DNA of 64,000 nucleotides, taken from Cladorhizidae sp. MBARI D1340-BT2 (taxonomy: Eukaryota > Porifera > Demospongiae > Poecilosclerida > Cladorhizidae). How positions within the stretch are numbered: the stretch's first letter is position 1; every line of letters starts with the position of its first letter. This document shows, in pieces, positions 12,301-24,300 of this stretch. Location of the stretch: the NCBI GenBank assembly GCA_028752905.1, contig JAQNBH010000003.1, positions 2,871,609-2,935,608 on the forward strand, in the 5' to 3' direction. Position numbers and translations under genes: made by a program. Below the pieces are notes generated by a model. The model worked only from the letters and a program-made list of their open reading frames with translations. It did no database searches and was not told where the DNA came from.

Positions 12301-15300
12301 GAATGCTACTAGCTGAAGCATTTGCTCTCTATATACAAAATTGTGAATAAATCTAGAATATTCTGTGTCACAGTTCAATCATGTGCTAATCTAGAATGTT
12401 CTGTCCATGTGCTATTATTCTGTGGTTAGCTTTCGTAATTGTAGTGTAGATTGGACAGAACATTCTAGATTATGATACAATTGCATCTTGCCACAAAACT
12501 CTGTGGCAAGATGCAATTGTGTCATAATCTAGAATGTTCTGTCCATGTGCTATTATTCTGTGGTTAGCTTTCCCTAATTATAATAGTGTAGATTCTGTGG
12601 CAAGATGCAACTGTGTCATAATCTAGAATATTCTGTCCATGTGGTAGTACTATAGGAAAGTACCCTCAAAATATCTCGGAATCAATCTGAGAGCATCGAT
12701 TTTGCAAAAAGATTCTGGGGGGCATGCCCCCAGACCCCCTACTTGAGGCTTGCTTATGCACGCCCATCACGTAAACGCCAATCGTTTTGAGTTTCCACCC
12801 CCAAACTGTAAATCCTGTATGAAACCCTGTCAATCATCTAATAGTAACATATATAGTTATATATGCAGGAATGAGAGATACAGCTATACAAGAGTATCAA
12901 TCACTATATATGCAGGAATGAGAGATACAGCTGTACAAGAATATCGATCATCTAATAGTAACATATATAACTATATATGCAGTAATGAGAGATATAGCTA
13001 CACAAGAATATCAATCATCTAATAGTAACATATATAACTATATATGCAGGAATGAGAGCTACAACTATACAAGAATATCAATCATCTAATAATAACATAT
13101 ATAACTATATATTATGCAGGAATGAGAGATACAGCTACACAAGAATATCAATCATCTAATAGTAGCATATATAACTATATATGCAGGAATGAGAGCCACA
13201 GCTACACAGGAATATCAATCATCTAATAGTAACATATATAACTATATATGCAGGAATGAGAGCCACAGCTACACAGGAATATCAATCATCTAATAGTAAC
13301 ATATATAACTATATATGCAGGAATGAGAGCCATAGCTACACAAGAATATCAATCATCTAATAGTAACATATATAACTATACATGCAGTAATGAGAGATAC
13401 AGCTACACAAGAATATCAATCATCTAATAGTACTATATATGCAGGAATGAGAGCCACAGCTACACAGGAATATCAATCATCTAATAGTAACATATATAAC
13501 TATATATGCAGGAATGAGAGCTACAACTATACAAGAATATCAATCATCTAATAGTAACATATATAACTATATATGAGAGCTACAACTATACAAGAATATC
13601 AATCATCTAATAGTAACATATATAACAGGAATGAGAGATATAGCTACACAGGAATATCAATCATCTAATAGTAACATATATAACTATATATGAGAGCTAC
13701 AACTATACAAGAATATCAATCATCTAATAGTAACATATATAACTATATATGCAGGAATGAGAGCTACAACTATACAAGAATATCAATCGTCTAATAGTAA
13801 CATATATAACTATATATGCAGGAATGAGAGCTACAGCTATAAAAGAATATCAATCATCTAATAGTAACATATATAACTATATATGAGAGCTACAACTATA
13901 CAAGAATATCAATCATCTAATAGTAACATATATAACTATATATGCAGGAATGAGAGCTACAACTATACAAGAATATCAATCATCTAATAGTAGCATATAT
14001 AACTATATATGCAGGAATGAGAGCCATAGCTACACAGGAATATCAATCATCTAATAGTAACATATATAACTATATATGCAGGAATGAGAGCTACAACTAT
14101 ACAAGAATATCAATCATCTAATAGTAGCATATATAACTATATATGCAGGAATGAGAGATACAGCTATACAAAAATATCAATCATCTAATAGTAACATATA
14201 TAACTATATATGCAGCAATGAGAGCTACAACTATACAAGAATAGCAATCACTAATAGTAACATATATAACTATATATGCAGGAATGAGAGCTATAGCTAC
14301 ACAAGAATATCAAACATCTAATAGTAACATATATAACTATATATGCAGGAATGAGAGATACAGCAATATCAATCATCTAATAGTAACATAATATTCAGGA
14401 ATGAGAGCTACAACTATACAAGAATATCAATCATCTAATAGTAACATATATAACTATATATGCAGGAATGAGAGCTAGCATAAAGCCGTTGAGGTTACAT
14501 CAAGCATCTAGCTAGAAAATTCACACTTATAAGTGCAGCATCTGATGTTTCCAACTTCACTCTCTGTCTGTCACCGCTCTCCAGCAAAATATGATGCTGC
14601 ACAAGCCAACCCAACAAAGAGAACCAAGTCAACCGGAACGATCTAAATACTACAGTCAGTTTTTCTCCATTTCTTTTTTCCTTTCAAAAGGCCTCCTCTG
14701 GAAAATGAACTTCATTGGCGAGGCTTACTTGGTAGGGGGAGAGAATCCAGATCATGGAGAAGTACAAGAAGCTATTACCAGTCTTGATACTCTCTGGAGG
14801 GGGATTTGTCAGTCTGCTCTCACTCATCAATGCCTGGGCATCAAGACATGGCCTTACCTTTCCAAAAGTGGTCCGGCCACAGCGCGACACCACTGCCTAT
14901 GTATACTACACATTCAACCCGAGCAGTGAGAAAGTGGAAATTATTTAACCCTCTGAAACTATCCTTTACTATACAGTATTGTATCAACTGGAAAATCCGC
15001 AGGACAATCAAAGTTGGCAGCAATTAAATTTGGCAGGAATTAAATTTGTCTGAATAAGTAAAGGGGGTGGATTTCACTTTGGCAGAGGGTGGAACATCCC
15101 AAGCAGTGAAAGGCACGGTCACATTTAACGCTCGACATAGCAGGGGCGTGGGCAAGCATTGACATAGATAGGTCCTTGTATGAATAGGTAAAGGGTCTTG
15201 GAAATGTACATTGGTAACTCCTTGTTTATTTCTTTCTTGACAAGTCAATCCGACGTTGTATTTTCATCTTTTATGTAGCACATATATACACATACTGTGA

Positions 15301-18300
15301 GATTTGGCTGTTAAAACCAGTATCTATACGGAACAACTGTTCTTTTGTCAAACACTTCAGCCTGCCTCAAGCTCAAACAAAATGTGATGTCGTCCAGTGT
15401 TAGCATCATGGAGTCATTATCAACCATTTCCACCGGTATGATTTTGGTCAGCCCCTTTAACCTCAAGTGGTTTCAAGGCACCATTAATTCTGGTCGTTTA
15501 GCTTCTAACCCCAGCCTGCAGGCACTTAATTAACTGAGAATAGGCGCTCACTAAACACTATTGCTAAATAATGCCCATTGACAGGCGAATACTTTCCATA
15601 ATTTTTTTTAAATGGACAACTGAGGACCTAATTGTCATGCCACAGGCCTGAAAACATTACAATATTTATGTCAGAATACTTATTCATGCAATTATCATGC
15701 TGTGGTTATATAATTGTATCATACATGCTTGCATCATCTTGTTCAAGATTGCATCACCTTGTTAAATTGAGTGTTTGAAACATGACCTTCACACGTTTCA
15801 CACCAACCTTCACACACAAGTTCACCACATTATTTGGTCATGTTTTTGGTTGCTCTGCTGAGTATAACAAGCTCAGGCAGAGCAAGGTTTTTCAGTCAGT
15901 CAGTTATTGTTCAAGTACAACTTTAATCTAAGATAGTTTTAAAATTCTATTCTTCTTGACAAAGTTTGAGCAGATTGACTCTGGTGGCAGCATACTTGCC
16001 TAGCATACAGCTGAGTTGGTTGAGTATAACTGTAGGTTGTGTTGCTAGGTAAACCACGTTGTGCAAGATAAGTCCCGAGTCAGATTGGCTCTTGCATAAC
16101 ATTTGGTGGCAGCGGTGGTTGCAAATCAGTTAGCTACTAGCTTGCATATTAACCCGAATACTATTTGATAACCGCTTGGATGACATTTGGCAGTAACATT
16201 GTACTCGCCAGTTAGTTAGCTACTATCTTGTTTGAAATAACAATTGTTCGTAACAGTGATTGCTTAGCTAGTCTGATACTAGAGCATAACAGGAATTGTA
16301 GCAGTTTATTTGTTTTTGACTCAGCCAGTCAGCTTATAACAATATTTGAATCGACTAGTTGTGGTTGTTTACAAAATGACGGCTCGTAATAAGTCAAAGA
16401 AGTCATTACTTCCAACGGATTCCCTTCTGACCACAGAAGAAGAAGAGAAAGAACAAGAGGACTTTGCCTCTGGTGCTTCAATGGATGTGGTCAACACAAT
16501 GCAACAGCTCATGATATTCATGGAGAAAAGCAGACAAGAAGATAAGATACGTGATGAGCGACGTAGAGAAGAGAAAGAGAAAGAAAGAGAAGAACAGCGC
16601 AAACAAGATCTGGAACAGTTCAGACACAGCCAGGAATGTATGTCGACTCTTCTAAAGGAATTGGAAGACTCCAAAGCCAAACAAACCGAAAAGATTTTGT
16701 CCCAAAAGAAGAATCTAATGGCAAGCAATGTGGACAGATAATGACAAGCCTGCTGACTTCATGCAGAGATTCGAACAAGCCATGGAATGTAATGAAGAAC
16801 CGCAGGAACGTTGGGCCAGGTTGTTGGCAATGCAATTGTCTGGCAAAGCCTACTCCATTTACAACACTAGAGTGCCAATAGAGATGAGGAATGACTATAA
16901 CAGCATTAAAATGACACTGTTGGATTCCTTTGGTGACACGGTACTGCAAGCCCGCAGAGAATTATGGACCATGAAGAGGAAATATGGAGAGTCTGCACAG
17001 GAGCTGGTTGTTCGAATAGAAGCCAAAATCAAAAGAGGACTTGACGGCTGTAAAGATGAGACAGATATTATTGCCCAATTGTCACTCTACAAATTTTTGT
17101 CGACACTTCCATTTGATGTTACTTCGTTCGTCCTAGGAAGAAATCCCAAGACAGCAATGGAGGCAGCTCACTTGGAAACTGAGTACCAAGCCTCACAATC
17201 CTGGAAGTCTAGACCTAATTATCAGCCAAGGTATGACCGACGCGATAGTGATGGTTCATACAGGAGAGAAAAATTCGAGCACAGAGAAGTGAAAAGAAAA
17301 CCCATCTCTACTTCAGCTGCTAGTGGAAAGGTCGATAAAACTGGAATGCACACTAAACAGCAGCATGATAGTGGTCCAAGAACACCTACATGTTATCTGT
17401 GTCATGAGAAAGGACACAAAAGACCAGAATGTCCTAGAAGAATACAAAGGATTTATTCTCACAAGAAGCCTCGTCGAGTGGCTTTTGTTTGTGGCAAAGT
17501 GGGTGAAACTCAGTGTAACTTTTTAAGATTGGATGCTGGAAGCGACTGTAGTATTGTCCATCCACGACTTGTGAAACCAGAGCAGTACCTTGGTGAAGAC
17601 ATTAATGTCCAAGGATTCGGTGACAAGTCAGTACACTTGTATCCAATGGCTAGAGTGCAATTCAAAATTGGAGGAAACCTTGAGGAATGCGACGTTGCTG
17701 TGACAGAAGACGTTGAACCAGCAGATGCCCTCCTTGGCATGGACCTTGAGTGTTATGATAGTGCATGGGAGCCACGAGAGATGTGCGAATCCGAGAATAA
17801 ACTTCGATCCCATGTGTTAAGGACAAGAGCTCAGGCAGCTGCAGAAGACATCCAGCAGCAACAGGACGATGAAGCTACCGCACAGTCGGGAGCTAACACC
17901 ATCAACCTAAGTGATATCTACAATTTTGATGATTCTCTCTTCTCACAGGAAGAACAAGTTCAGACAGTCCCGGATAGTGATGATCCATTGGACTTATCCC
18001 TCCCTTCTTTGGCAAATGACAGTGCAAACAAAGATGCACTAGTCCAAGAACAGGAGAATGATCAAACATTGGAGTCGGCAAGACAACTTATTGACGTTCC
18101 AGATGCAGGATACAGTTACATTGATGGTTTATTAGTTCATAAAGCAGAAGATGAACTAGGCACTATCTGGGCGAGAGTTGTGGTACCTGACGGTAGGAGA
18201 CCAGCAGTAATAAAGCTTGCTCATTCTACAAAGACAGGAGGACATTTTGGAGTAAAGAAGACGGCAGCCAAGCTACGTAAACACTTAACCTGGCCTGGCA

Positions 18301-21300
18301 TATCAAGAGACATCAAGAAGTGGTGCTCTACCTGTCCTCAATGCCAGAAAGCAGCTAGAAACTCGAATCAACGAGCTCCTCTAATTCCACTGCCAAGAAT
18401 CGACATACCATTTAGTCGTGTGGCATTTGACATTGTTGGGCCTTTGCCAAGAACAAAGTCTGGATATAAATATATTTTGACTACATGTGTTATGCCAGCA
18501 AATATCCAGAAGCAATAGCCTTGAAGAGAGTGGATGCCAGAACTGTAGCAGACGCTATGATGGAGACATTCTCGCGCACAGGCATCCCAGATGAAGTTCT
18601 TACGGATCAAGGCTCCGTTTTCATGGGAGAGCTAAATGCACATCTATGCAAGTTGCTTGACATTTCTCGCTTGAGAACATCTCCTTATCATCCTCAATCT
18701 GATGGGATGCTCGAGTGTTTTCATGCATCTCTCAAGCTCATGATTAGGAAAGCAGAAGTTAACCAGAATGAGTGGGATAGTTATCTCAAGTTTTTACTGT
18801 TTGCCTATCGTAACACTCCTCATACAGTGACTGGATATTCTCCATTTGAAATCATTTACGGCAGAGACGTCTGAGGCCCATTGGAGATTCTCAAACAAGG
18901 ATGGCTGGAAGGAGATATACCAGAGAAGAGTGTGCACGAGTGGGTGGAACAACTTCGCGAGAAGATGCAACAGATGAGTGAAATTGTTGGCAAAAGAGAG
19001 AAGAAAGCCAAAGCCAAGATGAAAAAGACTTATGATAAGTCTGCACATAACCGAGATCTCGAATGTGGATCTATGGTTTTAGTCAGAATCCCTGGTCGAA
19101 CAGGAAAACTAGAAGATACCTGGGAAGGACCTTTTGAAGTGTTGGAACAAATTTCTCCAGTCAACTACAAACTGGCAGTACCAAAACATCCTAGACGATC
19201 TTCCGTCTTACATGTGAATATGCTACGTCCTTGGAAGAATCCAGAAGCACACGTATTAATGAATTGTTGTAGCTGATGAAGACAGTCAAGATGACAAGGA
19301 CAACTTACCTCCTCCATCATATGGAGTTGATCTAGCTACAGAACAAGTTAAAGTGATGGATAACATTCTCTTGGAATTCAACGATGTTGTACAGACTGAG
19401 CCGGGTAGAGTTAACATCACGGAACATGCCATTGACACAGGAGAAACTTCACCAATCAGATTACCTCCCTACCGGTTGGCCCCAGCATGGAAGGACCAGC
19501 TGAGGACTGAAGTCCGTACCTTAGCAACAGCTGGCATTATTCGTCAATCTCACAGCCCATGGTCTTCACCAATGATACCCATATGTAAGAAAGGCGGTAA
19601 TGTACGATTGTGCGTTGAGTTCAGAAAAATTAATTCGGTGACAGTCCCTGATCCTTACCTCATGCCGAGAGTGGATGAAATTCTAGACCAGCTTGGTGAG
19701 GCCACCTATCTCACCAAGATGGATTTAAACAAAGGTTTCCATCAAGTTCCATTAAAAGATTCCGACATTCCTAAAACTGCCTTTTGTACACCATGGGGAA
19801 AGTTTGAATATACTCATATGCCATTTGGACTTAGGAATGCTCCAGCTACATTCCAGCGTCTCATGGATGTAGTATTGGATGATATGCTGGATTTTGCCAA
19901 AGCTTATATTGACGATGTGGTAGTTTTCAGCCGTACTTGGGAAGATCATGTCAAACATTTACGTTTAGTCCTTGAAAGACTCAGAGAAGTTGGCCTTACA
20001 GCCAAACCAAGTAAATGTCAGTGGGCAACTGCATCATGTATCTATTTGGGCCACGTAGTAGGCAGAGGAAAAGTGCAACCAGACGAAATCAAAGTGCAAG
20101 CCGTCAAAGACTTTGCAAAACCAAAATCTAAGACCGATGTGATCATTTTTGGGTCTTACCGGTTATTATCGTAGCTTCATTCCTGCTGATGCCAACCATT
20201 CAATAGCTTTGACAGACGCAACTAAGAAGATCGCTCCACAGAAAGTAATATGGACAAAAGAATTGGAAGATGAATTCAACTATCTAAGAGAGGCTTTGTG
20301 TTCGTACACTGCACTAACTATTCCTGCACCATCTGACTCATTCGTACTCCAAACTGATGCATCAATGTTAGGAATTGGAGGTGTCCTCAGTGTGCAGCGT
20401 GGAGAACAAGAGTTGCCAGTCGCTTTCTACTCTAGAAAACTGTTAGACCGAGAGAGGAGATATAGTGCTACAGAGTTGGAAGGCCTAGTAATAGTGGATT
20501 CTGTAGCTCACTTCGATGTCTATCTAGTTGGCAGACCTTTTACAATAGAGACAGATCACAGAGCTCTCTCTTTCCTCAACACCAGCAAGCTCACCAATGG
20601 AAGACTTGCTCGCTGGGCTATTCGTCTTCAACCATTCTCCTACACTATCCGATACAGACCAGGCTCCAAAAATGGAAACGCGGATGGACTTTCTCGTCAA
20701 GCCTGGATTTCTACAGATGGACAACCACCTGATGATGGCCTTCGGCCTTTAGAAGAAGAGGGGGATGTCATGCCACAGGCCTGAAAACATTACAATATTT
20801 ATGTCAGAATACTTATTCATGCAATTATCATGCTGTGGTTATATAATTGTATCATACATGCTTGCATCATCTTGTTCAAGATTGCATCACCTTGTTAAAT
20901 TGAGTGTTTGAAACATGACCTTCACACGTTTCACACCAACCTTCACACACAAGTTCACCACATTATTTGGTCATGTTTTTGGTTGCTCTGCTGAGTATAA
21001 CAAGCTCAGGCAGAGCAAGGTTTTTCAGTCAGTCAGTTATTGTTCAAGTACAACTTTAATCTAAGATAGTTTTAAAATTCTATTCTTCTTGACAACGTTT
21101 GAGCAGATTGACTCTGGTGGCAGCATACTTGCCTAGCATACAGCTGAGTTGGTTGAGTATAACTGTAGGTTGTGTTGCTAGGTAAACCACGTTGTGCAAG
21201 ATAAGTCCCGAGTCAGATTGGCTCTTGTATAACACTAATCTCGCCAGCTAGTTGAAGAAGGAGAGAGAGGTTACGAAGGAGCAAGTCTCTCGAGGCGAAC

Positions 21301-24300
21301 TAAGAAGGAACTAGCGATCAGAAACAGGTCTGCTACAGAATTAGTCCTACATGACGACAAGCTCCTTTTGGCCAATTCTGAGAACAATTCCTGCGACAGG
21401 CTCGCTATTGGCCATCTTCACAAGCCAGACATATCAAGCATTAGGTGTGTCGGGAAGTATTTTGAACTGCCTAGGTCATGGAGGAGTTACCTGCACTACT
21501 AGAAGACTGGGAAAAGGGCTAGAAGTCCTCTGCAAATTAGCAGCAAGAAGCTCGTAGGAAAATTGTGAACAACTAGAGAAAATTGAAGCAAATAATAAAC
21601 TTGCACAATACTAGTAAAATTCTTTCCTCAATGTTCTGTTGAATACGTTGCCTCAGGCAGTGTAGCCGATGCGCATGCACATAATTGGTGCTTTTTTCAA
21701 CGACATCGACATCAGCGCTTCACAACGAAATACCATATAAGGACTCCCAACAAAGACTGTATATAACCACAACGAAATGGGGCTTGACAACTTTATGTGC
21801 ACTTAACATCGAGAAGTGTAACAACCACAGTTTACATACTTATTATTAAGTCCACCACCTTCTCGCCTAAGCAAGGAAGGGGGTACTTGACAAGCATCCA
21901 CGTGTGTGCGTACATAGCACGAGGTATAAATCCTCTGGACACATCGCCTAAAACAGCATCCTCTTTCAACAGTTAACTCTTGTTGTTTATCAAGCACATT
22001 GTTCTCCTCCGCCTCTCACTCTCCCTCTCAGTTTTCTCCATCATACGATTACCAAATCTTGTGGTATATAATGACCTTGAACTACTCACTGTTCAGATTG
22101 TGTTCCTCCAGAACTCCAGAGGGTTGAACTACTCACTGTTCAGATTGTGTTCCTCCAGAACTTCGGAGGGTTGAACTACTCACTGTTCAGATTGTGTTCC
22201 TCCAGAACTCCCGAAGGTTGAACTACACACTGTTCAGAACTGCCGAGGGTTGAACTACACACTGTTTAGATTGCGTCCCTCCAGAACTCCCAAGGGTTGA
22301 ACTACACACTGTTCAGATTGTGTTCCTCCAGAACTCCCGAGGGTTGAACTACACACTGTTCAGAACTGCCAAGGGTTGAACTACACACTGTTCAGATTGT
22401 GTTCCTCCAGAACTCCCGAGGGTTGAACTACACACTGTTCAGATTGTGTTCCTCCAGAACTTCAGAGGGTTGAACTACACACTGTTCAGATTGTGTTCCT
22501 CCAGAACTCCCGAGGGTTGAACTACACACTGTTCAGAACTGCCGAGGGTTGAACTACACACTGTTTAGATTGCGTCCCTCCAGAACTCCCGAGGGTTGAA
22601 CTACACACTATTCAGATTGTGTTCCTCCAGAACTCCCGAGTGTTGAACTACATACTGTTCAGATTGTGTTCCTCCAGAACTCCCGAGGGTTGAACTACAC
22701 ACTGTTCAGAACTGCCGAGGGTTGAACTACACACTGTTTAAATTGCGTCCCTCCAGAACTCCCGAGGGTTGAACTACACACTGTTCAGATTGTGTTCCTC
22801 CAGAACTCCCGAGAGTTGAACTACACACTGTTCAGATTGTGTTCCTCCAGAACTCCCGAGGGTTGAACTACACACTGTTCAGAGCTGCCGAGGGTTGAAC
22901 TACATACTGTTCAGATTGTGTTCCTCCAGAACACCCCCTGGAGGTTGGTAGGGTCTCTCAAGCTCATGTGCAAACACTTGCAGAAACAGTTCACGAATAA
23001 ACGATGATCTGGTTTGTTATGCTCACTATTATTCGCATGTTCGCTGTTATCGGTATTAGGCACCATTTCTTGCTGAACGCCACAAGTCCCCGACTTAACA
23101 CCATATATGAAACATCATCAAGTAGTTTCTCGTGTTTTGATTGGAATTACTAGGTACACATATCCCATATCCTACCCCCAGTGTGTAAAATTCATCTGGG
23201 TAAGGTATTTTGCATGCACAAGTCATCTGTATCTGGTTGGTAAGGTATTTTGCATGCACAAGTCATCTGTATCTGGTTGGTAAAGTATTTTGCATGCACA
23301 AATCATCTGTATCTGGTTGGAAGGTATTTTGCATGCACATGTATCTGGTTGGCAAGGTATTTTGCATGCACAAGTCATCTGTATCTGGTTGGTAAAGTAT
23401 TTTGCATGCACAAGTCATCTGTATCTGGTTGGTAATGTATTTTGCATGCACAAGTCATCTGTATCTGGTTGGTAATGTATTTTGCATGCACAAGTCATCT
23501 GTATCTGGTTGGAAAGTATTTTGCATGCACAAGTCATCTGTATCTGGTTGGTAAGGTGTTTTGCATGCACAAGTCATCTGTATCTGGTTGGAAGGTATTT
23601 TGCATGCAAAAGTCATCTGTATCTGGTTGGTAAGGTATTTTGCATGCACAAGTCATCTGTATCTGGCTGGTAAGGTGTTTGTTTTGCATGCACAAGTTGT
23701 TTTGCATGCACAAGTCATCTGTATCTAGTTGGTAAGGTGTTTTGCATGCACAAGTCATCTGTAGTCACATAAAGATTATGGTAAACTTGCTCCAAGACAT
23801 TTCAGTTGGATGCTCTAGCCTTGTCTTTTGTTGTGTTTGGGGAAGCTATATAGTGCACTATACCTCTCCTACAGCAGGTAATATCCCCATCCTCCCCTGC
23901 CACACACACCAAACACAGGAAATCTATAAAATGCACTTACTTCACTTGATAGACTAGTGGGTGTGTGACAGTGCTTCTCCACGTGTGGCAAGCCCAACTG
24001 GCCAAAGGCGTTAGACCCCCAGGCCATGACACACCCCTTCTCAACTACAGCCACTGTGTGACTCCACCCACATGAGATCCTCTCCACTCTCCATTGCTGG
24101 CCAGTTAGGGGAACTGGACTGAGAACTGCGGAGTCGGAAGGCGATAACCCCAATTGGCCATCCTTATTCCAACCGCACACAAATATGTTCCCTTTCGCTA
24201 AGATTAACAAGAAGACATCGATTAAGCTTTGATATTAAAATCAGTTATGATGATCAGCTTACAATAGTGATTAAGCTTTGATATTAAAACATGTACCCTC

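Larger units (their letters stand above)
9699..12829 (-). mobile_element. hAT DNA transposon with perfect 16 bp TIRs and 5 bp target duplication
   Basis: The ends are CAGGGTTTCATACAGG at 9699-9714 and its exact reverse complement at 12814-12829. The flanking target duplication is TCAAT at 9694-9698 and 12830-12834. Subterminal regions are G-rich on the left and carry a GGGGGGCATGCCCCC palindrome on the right (about 12718). It encodes a broken minus-strand transposase. hAT elements usually give 8 bp duplications; 5 bp fits the minority group called hAT5. It sits in SERGEF intron 3 and split a minisatellite unit. Confidence 0.88.
15633..21234 (+). mobile_element. LTR retrotransposon, Ty3/gypsy RT with integrase before RT (Gmr1-like)
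   Basis: A complete 5.6 kb insertion: two 469 bp LTRs that differ at two positions, and a 5 bp target duplication CTAAT (15628-15632, 21235-21239). Internal order is gag, CCHC zinc knuckle, protease-like motif, integrase (zinc domain, DDE core, GPY/F-like C-terminus), reverse transcriptase, RNase H. The RT and RNase H are of Ty3/gypsy type, but the integrase lies upstream as in Ty1/copia. This is the known Gmr1-like arrangement. Several frame changes and two stops interrupt pol although the LTRs are nearly identical. It lies in SERGEF intron 3 in opposite orientation to the gene. Confidence 0.93.

Noticed and set aside
14591..14948. Plus-strand ORFs as small genes
   Set aside because: Short, overlapping in two frames, no domain or splice support.
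23210..23758. Cys- and His-containing repeat ORFs that could look like zinc fingers
   Set aside because: Translations of the 40 bp minisatellite; spacing is set by the DNA period and reads in both strands alike.
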